64,000 bases of DNA, taken from CAVUCE01 sp963739985 (GTDB taxonomy: Bacteria; Bacteroidota; Ignavibacteria; Ignavibacteriales; Ignavibacteriaceae). Below, in pieces: positions 9,076 through 18,049 of this stretch (position 1 is its first letter; each line of letters starts with the position of its first letter). The notes under the pieces are model-generated. The model was given only the letters and a program-made list of their open reading frames with translations, searched no databases and was not told the DNA's origin. The stretch is taken from the NCBI GenBank assembly GCA_963739985.1, contig CAVUCE010000021.1, positions 372,001 through 436,000 of the forward strand. Reading direction: 5' to 3'. Made by a program: the position numbers and the translations under genes.

Positions 9076-9260
9076 CTCTGCGAATTGAAGAAATTTACAT
9101 AATTTTCTCAAATACGATAAATCGACGAAAGGTTAAACCAGTCGACGAATAGTTTGTAATATCTTAAAAAATTCCCTTTTTTTAATGTAAGATATCGGTT
9201 TACATATAATTATATAAAATTGGTATATTTAAAATAACATTTCCCAAAAGATTTTCGGCT

Positions 9261-10505
9261 TTGTCTAAAATAGCACCAAATATAATAGAGCAAATTCTTC
9301 CGAATTATTTTATTCCTGAAGAAATTGCTGAATACAAAAAGATAATTGCATCTCGTGAAATTCATCTGCCTCCCACAAAAAAAGGTTATGCATTTTCTGA
9401 CAAAGAACAGTTAAGTTCAAATCTTCTTTATGCAAAAGATTATTCTTCATATATAGATTTATTAATCACATTTTCAGAAGTAAAACTTGAGAAGTTAAAG
9501 TATATTCAGTTACTAATGTATCTTGGTGAAACTTCAATCGCTCAAGGTGAATTACAAACTGCTTCTCAATTATATTTACATGTTCTTTCAACTGTTAAAC
9601 AGCAAAAAGAATATGAAAATGTTTCTGCACATTCACTCCTATCGTTAGGGGATATTGCAAGCCGTCAGGCGCTTTGGAGCAAAAGCATAAATTTTCTGAA
9701 ACAAGCCAGGAATTTATTTAACAAACAAAAAGATTTAAAAGGCGCTGCTAAGTGCAGTAATATTTTAGGAACAATATACGGCGATAGAGGGGACCTTAAT
9801 AAAGCTAAATTTCATTTTAACGCTAGCCTCGAATTATTAAATCCTAAGACCGATTCTCTTTTAATTGGAATGCTGGAATTAAACTTAGGCATTGTTAACA
9901 ATATACAAGGAGAATATGACGAAGCACTTTCTTATTATCAGAGAGCCTTAATTAAATATGAGCAAATAAATGATGTTAGAAGAATAACCGAACTAAGACA
10001 TAATCTTGGAATGTTATATACACAAAAAGAAGATCATGAACGTGCAATTAAAGAATTTGATAAAAGCATAAACGTTGCATTAAAAGTCGGTTATTTGCCA
10101 ACACTTGCACTTTCTTATCTAAGTAAAGCATTTATATATACTCATAAAAATGATTATAACCTGGCCGCAAGTTTTGCAGATAAATCAATGGAAATAAGTT
10201 ATAGTTTGAACGATCGGTTGACTATTGCTGATATTTACAAAGTTAAGGGAATCATTGAACGAAATGTTAAAAACTTTGAACTTGCAGAAAGTTATTTCCT
10301 TACAAGTATCAGAATAAATATTGAACTCGAAAACTTATTAAATATTGCAGAAAGTTCCTTTGAACTGGCTCAGTTATATAAAATAATGAAACGTTATTCG
10401 GATGCCAAAACAAAGTTTGAAGAAGCAAAATCGAATTATAAAAAGTTAAAAGCCAATTCCTTCGTAAAGAAAATAGAAAAAGAACTCGTCGCATTACCTT
10501 CCTAA
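9261..10505 (+). CDS. TPR-repeat protein
   Basis: 414 residues from a TTG start. No signal peptide. From about residue 75 onward the protein is a string of TPR helices (for example GDLNKAKFHFNASLELL, GEYDEALSYYQRALIKYEQ, EDHERAIKEFDKSI), so it is a cytoplasmic scaffold or partner-binding protein. The N-terminal 75 residues are not recognised. The architecture echoes the TPR half of the kinase at the left edge. It is followed after 182 bases by two sensor-type genes on the same strand, so a signalling role is plausible but unproven. Confidence 0.8.
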   Translation: MSKIAPNIIEQILPNYFIPEEIAEYKKIIASREIHLPPTKKGYAFSDKEQLSSNLLYAKDYSSYIDLLITFSEVKLEKLKYIQLLMYLGETSIAQGELQTASQLYLHVLSTVKQQKEYENVSAHSLLSLGDIASRQALWSKSINFLKQARNLFNKQKDLKGAAKCSNILGTIYGDRGDLNKAKFHFNASLELLNPKTDSLLIGMLELNLGIVNNIQGEYDEALSYYQRALIKYEQINDVRRITELRHNLGMLYTQKEDHERAIKEFDKSINVALKVGYLPTLALSYLSKAFIYTHKNDYNLAASFADKSMEISYSLNDRLTIADIYKVKGIIERNVKNFELAESYFLTSIRINIELENLLNIAESSFELAQLYKIMKRYSDAKTKFEEAKSNYKKLKANSFVKKIEKELVALPS

Positions 10506-10687
10506 AACAAATTAATATCCTTTTGAGCTAATTGCTTATACGCTTTAATAATTTTGTTATCTTTCCGGATATAATAGAATCTGTATTAAGCTTTTTAACA
10601 AGTTTTAAATTTATTTTTAATATCTTATATTATCCTACGGATATTAAGCTTTTTACAACATTTAATAAAAATTATAATCATTGCTAA

Positions 10688-11995
10688 ATGAAGTTTTCTG
10701 AGTTTAAGAAAAAAATAGATAATAATGAACAGTTTCGACAAAGCAATGATGCTTCTGGCAATAAGTTACAGAACTTAGAGCTTATTCTGCATATAGTAAA
10801 CGTAATTAACCATTCACTTATTCTGGAAGAAGTGCTTGAGTTAGTTCTTAACAATGCAATTAGCATTACCAACTCCGATAGAGGATTTATAGTTCTTAAA
10901 AATAATTCCGGTGTGCTTGAATATAAATTAGGATTAAGCTCCAGCGGCGAAAGTCTTCCTCAGAGTCTTTTTAATGTTAGCAACACTGTTGTTGGAGATG
11001 TTTTCAGAAGTGGGCAATCAAGATTTATAGAAGGCGCGCAAAGCGATACAAACTTCGATCCTAGTAAAAGTATTTTAAAATTAGAGCTGCAAACAATCTT
11101 ATGTTCACCACTTATTACAGATGATAAAAAAATTGGTGTTATTTATGTAGATAGTAAACAACTGCATAAAATCAAAGCAAGGGAAATAACCGATACCTTT
11201 GAAATTCTTGCCGGACAAGCCGCCACTGCCATTAGAAACGCTCAATTATATAACGGACAGATTGACGCCTATAACGCATTAAATGAGGCTAATGTACAAC
11301 TTATACAATCCGAAAGAAAAGCTCTTAAATCAAGCATAGATTCCGAAATAGGACAATCACTTCAGGGATTAGTTCATCTGGGTTTACTTGAAACAGAAAG
11401 TCTTTTAAGAACTATTGAACGAACTGAAACGGATTTCGATAATTCTTCTAAAGATGCAAACTCAATTTTGTTTAATCGATTAAAACTTAAAACAAAAGTT
11501 GCGATAGATAGTATAAGAAGTATTCAAAAATATGCGCAGGTTTTAGTTGAAACTTCAGTAATAAATTTGAATAAAGGAAGCGGAGATATAAATAGAACAA
11601 TTCAATCGGTAATCCGTTATATCTCTCCAATGAAAAAATTCTTTAGCGTAATTTTTAAAACTGAACTGAATTCAATTCCATTATGCGAATTTGATTCCGA
11701 GCAATTGCAGCATTTATTAGTTCACTTATTTTCTAATTCCGCCGAAGCTAAACGTGATACAACTGTCGTAATTAGAACTTATGAAAGCAACTCTAAAGTT
11801 TGTGTAGAAGTAGAAGATGACGGGCCGGGTGTGCCTGAGGATTTGATAGAGCAGGTTTTTACTTTACCCACATCGCAAAAAGTTGGATACGGACTATTCT
11901 TGTGTAAAAGTATTATCGATAGACACAACGGTGATATTTCAATAAAAAATACTAACAACGGAACTATTGTTCAATTTTCATTACCGATAAATTAA
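10688..11995 (+). CDS. GAF-domain histidine-kinase-like ATPase without an obvious phosphoacceptor His
   Basis: 435 residues. A GAF domain (about 30-185, with ILCSPL and GVIYVDS) is followed by a helical linker and a C-terminal HATPase_c domain. The ATPase has N-box HLFSNSAEA, G1 DDGPGVP and G2 GYGLFL, so ATP binding is expected. No H-E/D dimerisation motif is seen where the phosphorylated His should lie; the linker has LQGLVHLGLLETE, which does not fit well. It may therefore be an unusual kinase, or act on a partner. Its stop overlaps the ATG of the next histidine kinase (TAATG at 11993-11997), which indicates translational coupling and a shared complex or pathway. The GAF domain resembles the one in the sigma-54 activator at 50368. 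Confidence 0.8.
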   Translation: MKFSEFKKKIDNNEQFRQSNDASGNKLQNLELILHIVNVINHSLILEEVLELVLNNAISITNSDRGFIVLKNNSGVLEYKLGLSSSGESLPQSLFNVSNTVVGDVFRSGQSRFIEGAQSDTNFDPSKSILKLELQTILCSPLITDDKKIGVIYVDSKQLHKIKAREITDTFEILAGQAATAIRNAQLYNGQIDAYNALNEANVQLIQSERKALKSSIDSEIGQSLQGLVHLGLLETESLLRTIERTETDFDNSSKDANSILFNRLKLKTKVAIDSIRSIQKYAQVLVETSVINLNKGSGDINRTIQSVIRYISPMKKFFSVIFKTELNSIPLCEFDSEQLQHLLVHLFSNSAEAKRDTTVVIRTYESNSKVCVEVEDDGPGVPEDLIEQVFTLPTSQKVGYGLFLCKSIIDRHNGDISIKNTNNGTIVQFSLPIN

Positions 11996-12705
11996 TGACC
12001 GATTCCCTTATTAAATATTTTCGCTTGCTTTACGATCCTATTCATTTCCCTATTCAGGTTATTAATAGTGAAGGAAAAGTAATTTATGTAAACCACGCAT
12101 TTACTTTTCAGTGGGGATATAATTTGTCGGAGTTAAATGAATATTCTGTTTTTGAAGATACTGAACTTAAAAAGACCGGCGTTCAAACATTAATTAAAAA
12201 AACGTTTGAAGAAAAAAACTATAACTTTTCTAATAATTACACCGATTCATTACTTAAAGTAAAAGAAATTACAACTCCTTATTTCAGGACTAAAATATTT
12301 TACTCCTCTATTGACAATAAAGAATATGTCGTGCTCTTTCACGAAGATCAGACTGAAATGATTTTAACAGAAGAAGAGATTAGAAAAGCTAGAGATGTAA
12401 ATAAGGAAGCTGAAAGGTTAAAAGATAATTTCTTAAGCGTACTTTCTCACGAACTGAGAACTCCTCTAAATATCATATTAGGATATTCTTCCATAATAAA
12501 AGAAAGTTTACGCGATAAAGTTGGAGCCGAAGATAGAGTTTATCTTGATAACCTTTATAGCGGTAGTGAACGTTTATTTAAAAGCATAACTCAAATGCTT
12601 GAGTTTGCGCAGCTTGAATCCGGTAATTATAATTTAACTTTAGAAAACTTAGATCTTACCACCATTCTTAATAACAAAATAATAGCATTTAAAAGAAAAG
12701 GCTGA
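11995..12705 (+). CDS. hybrid histidine kinase, 5' part (PAS-HisKA) of a frameshifted gene
   Basis: 236 residues. A PAS-like sensor domain (about 5-115) and a HisKA dimerisation domain with phosphoacceptor His152 in LSHELRTPLN are intact. The frame then ends at a TGA (12703-12705) in the linker before the ATPase. Reading one base later from 12701 restores AEEKNISFKTTF and runs directly into the ATPase and receiver part at 12767. A single inserted base in the A/G-rich stretch 12691-12701 explains the break. Corrected, the gene spans 11995-13498 and encodes about 500 residues. As written this fragment could dimerise and present the His but cannot bind ATP. No TM segment is seen, so the sensor is cytoplasmic. 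Confidence 0.85.
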   Translation: MTDSLIKYFRLLYDPIHFPIQVINSEGKVIYVNHAFTFQWGYNLSELNEYSVFEDTELKKTGVQTLIKKTFEEKNYNFSNNYTDSLLKVKEITTPYFRTKIFYSSIDNKEYVVLFHEDQTEMILTEEEIRKARDVNKEAERLKDNFLSVLSHELRTPLNIILGYSSIIKESLRDKVGAEDRVYLDNLYSGSERLFKSITQMLEFAQLESGNYNLTLENLDLTTILNNKIIAFKRKG

Positions 12706-13498
12706 AGAAAAAAATATTAGTTTCAAAACAACATTTAACATAAAACCGGTTTACGTTAATGTTGATTTGCAATGTGTTGAAAATGCAATATCAAATTTAT
12801 TAGATAATGCTGTTAAGTTTACCAAACAAGGTTTTATAGAAATTGAAGCCGGTATTGTTAAAGAAAGAGAATTGGCGATTTGTAGAATTAGAGATTCGGG
12901 AGTCGGAATTTCCAGTGAATATCTAGATCATTTGTTCCAGCCATTCAGCCAGGAAGATTTGAATATAGGAAGAAGCTATGAAGGTAACGGGCTAGGTCTG
13001 GCACTGTCAAAAAGATATATAGAAAAAATGGGTGGTTCACTCTTAGTTGACAGCATTAAAGGAGTCGGTTCAACTTTTACGTTTACTTTACCTTTAACTA
13101 AGCAAGCGGAAAAAGTGAGTAAAAAAATTCAGCCGGTGAGAAAAGGGAAGTTAGAAAAAATATTAATGGTTGATGATTCCAGTGAATCTTATGAGTTATT
13201 ACAAGCTTATTTAAAACACTTATACGAATTAGATATTACAAATTTAGGTGAGTTTAGTTACGATAAAATAAAAGATAATACATTCATAAAAATAATTCTT
13301 GATGTTAATCCTAACCATTGGGAAAAAGGATTAGCTGTTTGTAAAAAGCTTAAAGAAAATGATATTAAGAACAGGCCAATAATCGTAATTTCAAGCGAGT
13401 ATATGGAGCAAAAAATTCAACAATTCTACACAGCCGGAGCTTCAAAGTTTATCGTAAAACCATTCTCAAAAAATGATTTGCTAAAATCTCTAGAGTAG
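12701..13498 (+). CDS. hybrid histidine kinase, 3' part (HATPase-receiver) of a frameshifted gene
   Basis: This is the continuation of the kinase in the +1 frame; the first ATG in this frame is at 12767, but coding similarity extends back to 12701. It holds the N-box NAISNLLDNAVKFT, G1 RDSGVGIS, F-box LFQPFSQ and G2 GNGLGLALSK of a complete HATPase domain. A C-terminal receiver-like domain follows, with VDDSSES, a possible acceptor Asp in IILDVN and the conserved Lys in VKPF. With the upstream part it makes a PAS-HisKA-HATPase-REC hybrid kinase. Translation from 12767 alone would cut into the N-box helix, so an independent protein is unlikely to work. The gene converges on the carotenoid operon with a 26-base gap. 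Confidence 0.82.
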   Translation, partial: AEEKNISFKTTFNIKPVYVNVDLQCVENAISNLLDNAVKFTKQGFIEIEAGIVKERELAICRIRDSGVGISSEYLDHLFQPFSQEDLNIGRSYEGNGLGLALSKRYIEKMGGSLLVDSIKGVGSTFTFTLPLTKQAEKVSKKIQPVRKGKLEKILMVDDSSESYELLQAYLKHLYELDITNLGEFSYDKIKDNTFIKIILDVNPNHWEKGLAVCKKLKENDIKNRPIIVISSEYMEQKIQQFYTAGASKFIVKPFSKNDLLKSLE

Positions 13499-13524
13499 TA
13501 AAACATCTCACTAAAATAATCAGT

Positions 13525-14193
13525 TTATTTCATTTTATATAATTGCCACCATGGCGTTCCCGGTGAGCTATGATGTTCAAAATGATAACCAAAGAAGTAA
13601 CAGGAAATCATTGCCCATAAATGGTTCTTTCTAAGTGTTCTTGCTTTGTGCGGTAACATTATATTTGTATGGGGATATTTATGCGGTCTGTAAGTTCCAA
13701 AGTAAAAAAGCTGTAGAGTTCCTAAAAATGCGGGAATAACCCAGAAAACCCAGATTGAAGATTCATTAAACCAAATTTTAAGAACATTAAAAAATATTGC
13801 CATAATTAAAACTTGAGTTAACGTCGAGTATCTCTTCATAAAAATGAGCCACCAGATCCAAAAATTTTGTGAGCCTGTGTAAAAATCGGGATCTTCTTCT
13901 TCAGCCGGAGTTGAGTGGTGTTTGCGATGATTTTTAATCAGTCGATTATAAGATAATCCGGCAAATAAAAAAGTTGCCAGCCAACCGATTGAGTTATTAA
14001 TGATTTTATTTTTACTTATACTTCCATGCATCGAATCGTGCCCGGTAATAAATAAACCAGTAAATAGATAAGCTTGTATAAATAAATGCAAGTACATCAA
14101 TATGGAATTAAACGCAACATTAACATTGCTAAGACAAAACATTAAATGTCCCAGCCAAAGAGTTATAATCAGTGTTGCAATTAAAATTCCCAT
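13525..14193 (-). CDS. crtW: carotenoid 4-ketolase, CrtW type
   Basis: 222 residues of the membrane fatty-acid-hydroxylase/desaturase superfamily with the di-iron histidine boxes of CrtW: HDSMH (52-56), HRKHH (89-93) and HFEHH (204-208), the last followed by SSPGTPWW, typical of beta-carotene ketolases. Several hydrophobic segments indicate an inner-membrane enzyme. It should add a 4-keto group to a beta-ionone ring, here the single ring made by the lycopene cyclase of the same operon. It is the last gene of the operon and starts 7 bases after cruF. A CrtR-type hydroxylase is a less likely alternative; the FEHH-PWW signature favours ketolase. Confidence 0.85.
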   Translation of the reverse strand: MGILIATLIITLWLGHLMFCLSNVNVAFNSILMYLHLFIQAYLFTGLFITGHDSMHGSISKNKIINNSIGWLATFLFAGLSYNRLIKNHRKHHSTPAEEEDPDFYTGSQNFWIWWLIFMKRYSTLTQVLIMAIFFNVLKIWFNESSIWVFWVIPAFLGTLQLFYFGTYRPHKYPHTNIMLPHKARTLRKNHLWAMISCYFFGYHFEHHSSPGTPWWQLYKMK

Positions 14194-14200
14194 ATTCTAT

Positions 14201-14845
14201 TTATAGAAAAAAATAAAGTGTAATAAAAAACACTAATTGAATCATAAAATAATCTCTTACTACAGCAGTTTTAACTTTTACTTTAAAATACCCGGTAGAT
14301 ATAGAAGCAATAAAAGTTATGAAAAACCATGCGTAATAATTTTGCAACGGAACTAAGTTATTCACCCAGGTCCAATAATCTAATTTGATAGCAACTTGTT
14401 CCAGAAACAAGTCGAAAATGACCGCAAGCGTTCCGGCCAAAATTGATCTTCTAATTAAACTTGATCCGCTCAATCTGGCAATATTAATTGAACCGAGTAC
14501 AACCAAAACCCAATTAAACCCTATAACAAGAGGAACTCCAAAAACTTTAAATCCTAATGAAGAACCATAATTATAGCTACCGAAAATTAAGCCGGTTTTC
14601 ACTCCAATGATTTCGATAATTAAAGTGATGATATATGTAATAAAACACCAAATTAATAAGCTGAAGTTTTTATTCCTATACGGTAAATACAGAACTACCG
14701 CGCCAGTTATTATAAGGGTATAGGGGGTTATCGAAATCATTAAAGGTCTTAATGAATTTAAAAGATGTCCGATAATACCGACAATAAAAATTAAGATTAA
14801 AAATATTCTAGCTTTATTTTCTATAATATTTTTCTCCCTTTCCAT
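14201..14845 (-). CDS. cruF: carotenoid 1,2-hydratase, CruF family
   Basis: About 214 residues with six or seven hydrophobic segments. The region GVKTGLIFGSYNYG followed by FGVPLVIGFNW matches the CruF/DUF422 family, which hydrates the terminal double bond of acyclic psi-ends to give the 1-hydroxyl used for glycosylation. Start chosen at the ATG at 14845, inside the end of the glycosyltransferase gene (25-base overlap); a TTG at 14869 would add 8 residues. Neighbours are the glycosyltransferase and acyltransferase expected to act on the new hydroxyl. Integral inner-membrane protein. Confidence 0.82.
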   Translation of the reverse strand: MEREKNIIENKARIFLILIFIVGIIGHLLNSLRPLMISITPYTLIITGAVVLYLPYRNKNFSLLIWCFITYIITLIIEIIGVKTGLIFGSYNYGSSLGFKVFGVPLVIGFNWVLVVLGSINIARLSGSSLIRRSILAGTLAVIFDLFLEQVAIKLDYWTWVNNLVPLQNYYAWFFITFIASISTGYFKVKVKTAVVRDYFMIQLVFFITLYFFL

Positions 14846-15912
14846 TCCGCAGTTTTTGATTTGCTCCAAATAACCGACCTGATTCCTAATATAAACATTA
14901 ATAGTATTTGAAAAGGATGTAGAATTAAATTTAGTAAAATTGATTGTCTGCTTAGGTATGAAATGAAAACCCGGCTGAATAAAAATATTGTAACAGGTAA
15001 AACAAAAATAGGATAATAAAAAAATAATATAATAGGTAAGAAAAAGACTAGCAATAAAATTGTAATTATTATAAAGAAAACAATAATTGAAGTATTAAAT
15101 CCCGGGGAAAAATTTTTTGAAAATCCGTTAAATGCATCAATAAAGGAATCATACATTCTGCAAAATACTATCTCACCGCCTAATAATGTTTCCATCTTTA
15201 ATTTTTTAGATTTTAGTAATCTAGCAAATTCTATATCCTCGACAACTTTTTGTGCTACAGTACTGTGTCCGCCAATTTCAGAATAAGCTTCTCGTTTCCA
15301 CAACATAAATTGTCCATTTGCAGCCGCAAACAACCTATTGGAAGAAGTGTAAACTTTTCTTAAAGGTAAAAATGACAGTAATATCCAATTCATCAAAGGA
15401 ACGATGAAGTATTCACCTAAAGATTTCATTTCTTGCGTTGGGAAAATTGATAGCAATGAAATATTTTTCTCTTTTATTTTATTCAGTGAAGAACTAAGTG
15501 CATTATTAGAAAGTTTTACATCCGCATCAATAAAAAGTAAGTAGTCCCCGTTTGCTTTGTTTGCTAACTGATTACATGCCCAATTCTTTCCAAGCCAATT
15601 ATCCGGCAACGCTTTCCCTTCAATCAATTTAATTCTTTGATCAATTTCTATTTGTTTTAGTACAATATCTTCTGTCTTATCTATGGATTCATCATTTAGC
15701 ACAAGTATTTCTAAATTGCGATGTGACTGATTTTCTAAATTTTTGAGGCAATTTAAAATATTGCTTTCCTCGTTTCTGGCAGGAATTAATACTGATACAA
15801 AGTCATTGTTAACTGTTTCGTTAGTGCGAATAATTGGAGAAGTAATTGAATTATAAATAACCACACATAAACTTATTCCGCTTACAATAATTGTAAAATA
15901 TAAAATTATCAT
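14821..15912 (-). CDS. cruC: family 2 glycosyltransferase, CruC/CrtQ-like
   Basis: 363 residues: an N-terminal TM helix, a GT2 catalytic domain (SVLIPARNEE at about 40-49, the DAD metal site at 129-131, VEDIEFARLLK as the acceptor/base region) and two or three C-terminal TM helices. This is the layout of carotenoid glycosyltransferases. It should glucosylate the hydroxyl made by CruF. Its ATG overlaps the TGA of the acyltransferase gene by 4 bases, indicating coupling. The symbol is assigned from family plus context; the exact sugar cannot be read from sequence. Confidence 0.75.
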   Translation of the reverse strand: MIILYFTIIVSGISLCVVIYNSITSPIIRTNETVNNDFVSVLIPARNEESNILNCLKNLENQSHRNLEILVLNDESIDKTEDIVLKQIEIDQRIKLIEGKALPDNWLGKNWACNQLANKANGDYLLFIDADVKLSNNALSSSLNKIKEKNISLLSIFPTQEMKSLGEYFIVPLMNWILLSFLPLRKVYTSSNRLFAAANGQFMLWKREAYSEIGGHSTVAQKVVEDIEFARLLKSKKLKMETLLGGEIVFCRMYDSFIDAFNGFSKNFSPGFNTSIIVFFIIITILLLVFFLPIILFFYYPIFVLPVTIFLFSRVFISYLSRQSILLNLILHPFQILLMFILGIRSVIWSKSKTAEWKGRKIL

Positions 15913-16565
15913 AATTTTAGTAAATCAACATATTTGTCATTATAAGTAATTGATTTTAATGAATTGACATTTTTTACAAACGACTGCTCAAAAATATTGT
16001 GATCTCTTGTTATCTCTTCGGCATTAAGAAACGGCCCAAATTTCAAATAAATGTTAGGCTTCATTTCTTTTTCATAAGAAATTTTAAAAGCTACAGGTAA
16101 TACGTAGGTATTTAGATTTATATTATTAACTATGGTGAAGATTCCTTTGTTCAATTCAAGTGACTCTTTTTCAAACGGCTCAATTTCACCTTGTGGATAA
16201 ATTACAGCATAATTACTGGCGTCTGTAATTATTTGTTTTGTGTATCGAATTGAAGAAATTATTTCTAAAGGCTTTTCCCTATTTATAGAATACGCACCTA
16301 CTTTCCTAAAGAACCAATATTTTTTTAATTGATCCTCCAGCATCATAATATGAAGTTTGCGTGAAGAGAATTTCTTAAAAGTGAAATCAATAAAAAAACC
16401 ATCCCACCAGGAAAAATGATTTGGGGTTACAACTAAAGCCACGTTATCCGGAATTTTAGGAAGATCGTTTACTAAATAAAATCCGTTAAAATGTTTTTTA
16501 AACAACCGCTTTATATACATATCAAAAACAATTCGCGCCCATATTTTATGTTCGGCTTTTATCAT
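15909..16565 (-). CDS. cruD: PlsC-type acyltransferase, probable carotenoid glycoside acyltransferase (CruD-like)
   Basis: 218 residues with the lysophospholipid-acyltransferase motifs NHFSWWD (His50-x4-Asp55) and PQGE (about 124-127). In green sulfur bacteria CruC and CruD together glycosylate and acylate chlorobactene; the same pair of families sits here next to CruF, so acylation of the carotenoid glucoside is the likely role. It lies 4 bases after the crtD-like stop and overlaps the glycosyltransferase start. A general phospholipid acyltransferase is possible but the position argues against it. Confidence 0.72.
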   Translation of the reverse strand: MIKAEHKIWARIVFDMYIKRLFKKHFNGFYLVNDLPKIPDNVALVVTPNHFSWWDGFFIDFTFKKFSSRKLHIMMLEDQLKKYWFFRKVGAYSINREKPLEIISSIRYTKQIITDASNYAVIYPQGEIEPFEKESLELNKGIFTIVNNINLNTYVLPVAFKISYEKEMKPNIYLKFGPFLNAEEITRDHNIFEQSFVKNVNSLKSITYNDKYVDLLKL

Positions 16566-16569
16566 AAAT

Positions 16570-17187
16570 CTAAATTGTATCTTTTATTAAAGATTCTGCG
16601 GCAATTTTCCCGGATAATATTACAAGCGGAATTCCTCCACCTGGATGAGCACTTCCACCGCAGAAATACAAACCTTTGTATTTTTTAGAACGATTCGGAT
16701 GTCTCAAAAATGCGGCATATTTATTATTTGAAGAAATTCCGTATATACTTCCTCTATAGCTATTCGTTTGTTTTTCTATTTCGAACGGAGATAATACTTT
16801 TTCGAATAATATCTTATCATTAAGATCAATACCTAAAAAATCATTTATCTTTTTCAAAATTCTTTGTCTTGTCTTACTAATTTCTTCACCCCAGTTTTGA
16901 TTTGAAATATAAGACGAATTTACCATAACAAACCAATTCTCAGTTTCATTAGGCGAATGATTTTTATTAAACTTTGATGAAATATAAATATAAACAGTCG
17001 GATCATTAGGAGAAATCTTTTTATCAAAAATATCCTCAAATTCATTTTTATAATTTTGTGAAAATAAGATATTGTGGATTTCCAAATTTTTGTGAGTACC
17101 TTTAACGCCCCAATAAAAAACAATCCCGGATAATGAAGGCTCAAGTTTAGAATATTTTATAGATTGCCGACTTGTCTTATCGTTCAA
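16570..17187 (-). CDS. crtD-like carotenoid desaturase, 3' part of a frameshifted gene
   Basis: 205 residues forming the C-terminal half of a CrtI-family FAD desaturase: SGIVFYWGVKG substrate-domain strand, and the FAD-binding end GLYFCGGSAHPGGGIPLVI, the family signature. The frame is one base shifted from the N-terminal half at 17177-18049 and the two overlap by 11 bases. Joined with one base removed near 17180-17190, they give a protein of about 492 residues, the normal length and close to the 494 of crtI in this operon. The fragment alone lacks the dinucleotide-binding fold and would not be active. Confidence 0.82.
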   Translation of the reverse strand: MNDKTSRQSIKYSKLEPSLSGIVFYWGVKGTHKNLEIHNILFSQNYKNEFEDIFDKKISPNDPTVYIYISSKFNKNHSPNETENWFVMVNSSYISNQNWGEEISKTRQRILKKINDFLGIDLNDKILFEKVLSPFEIEKQTNSYRGSIYGISSNNKYAAFLRHPNRSKKYKGLYFCGGSAHPGGGIPLVILSGKIAAESLIKDTI

Positions 17188-18049
17188 TAATATTATGATA
17201 GGTATAATTCACATCAACATTGGAAATAACACGACTAAAATTTATCTTTTTATCGTCAACTTTAATCCCGGTAACATTATTTTTTGAATCTGTTAAAACT
17301 CTTTGGACATCACAATTAAAATGAAATTTAACACCAAGTTTTTCCGCTAGTGAGGTTAATTTTTGGGGAATAGTGTAAATGCCTTCTTTAACAATATAGC
17401 CGCCCATATTGTATTCTACATGAGGAATTATATTTAATGTTGCAGGAGCAAAATATGGATTTGAGCCATTATAAGTTGCGTAACGGTCGAAGAGTTGAAC
17501 CACTTTTTTATCTTTAAAGAAAGATACGTTTGCTTTGTGCATTGTTCGCATTGTATCAATTTTTTTTAGATTAATTAACGATCTTAATGCCTTGCCAGAG
17601 AAATAGGTCTTTAATTCAGCCGGATTTTTAAAAAGAAATAAATCAGCTGTTAAATCGTATATGGTTTTGCAATACTTTAGATAATTAATAACTGACTGTT
17701 TAGAATCGTCTGAGTTTTTTGAAATCTCGTTTGCAAATTCTTGTGGATCTGAATATGCATTTATGATTGATCCATCAGAATAAAAATATTTACAAATGTT
17801 TTCTAACGGAATAATATTAAGATATTCAGTTGTATCATTAAATAAATCATCAAGTACAAACGGCATTGTTAAAAGTGTTGGACCGGTGTCAAAGGTAAAG
17901 CCTTTTTCTGAAATTATATTCGCTTTGCCGCCGGATTTATTATTCTTCTCAAAAACTTCGACGAAATAACCCTTCTTGGCTAAATTAATGGCCGCTGATA
18001 GTCCGCCTAAACCTGCACCAATTACCGCAACATTTTTACGGACTGCCAT
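17177..18049 (-). CDS. crtD: crtD-like carotenoid desaturase, 5' part of a frameshifted gene
   Basis: 290 residues from the ATG at 18049 (MAVRKNVAVIGAGLGG), with the FAD-binding GxGxxG near the start and the conserved FDTGPTLLTMP segment. An upstream in-frame ATG at 18097 lies deep within the lycopene cyclase gene and would add a non-conserved tail. The frame stops at 17177-17179 midway through the enzyme; the rest follows one base out of frame. As the second CrtI-family gene of an operon with CruF, it most likely introduces the 3',4'-double bond next to the hydroxylated psi-end (CrtD role). The start overlaps the cyclase stop by 14 bases. If the frameshift is real, the strain would lack this step. 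Confidence 0.8.
   Translation of the reverse strand: MAVRKNVAVIGAGLGGLSAAINLAKKGYFVEVFEKNNKSGGKANIISEKGFTFDTGPTLLTMPFVLDDLFNDTTEYLNIIPLENICKYFYSDGSIINAYSDPQEFANEISKNSDDSKQSVINYLKYCKTIYDLTADLFLFKNPAELKTYFSGKALRSLINLKKIDTMRTMHKANVSFFKDKKVVQLFDRYATYNGSNPYFAPATLNIIPHVEYNMGGYIVKEGIYTIPQKLTSLAEKLGVKFHFNCDVQRVLTDSKNNVTGIKVDDKKINFSRVISNVDVNYTYHNIIER

Noticed and set aside
12691..12705. Programmed ribosomal frameshift in the histidine kinase
   Set aside because: A +1 shift is needed, but there is no known +1 slippery site and no stimulator seen; a mutation or sequence error is simpler.
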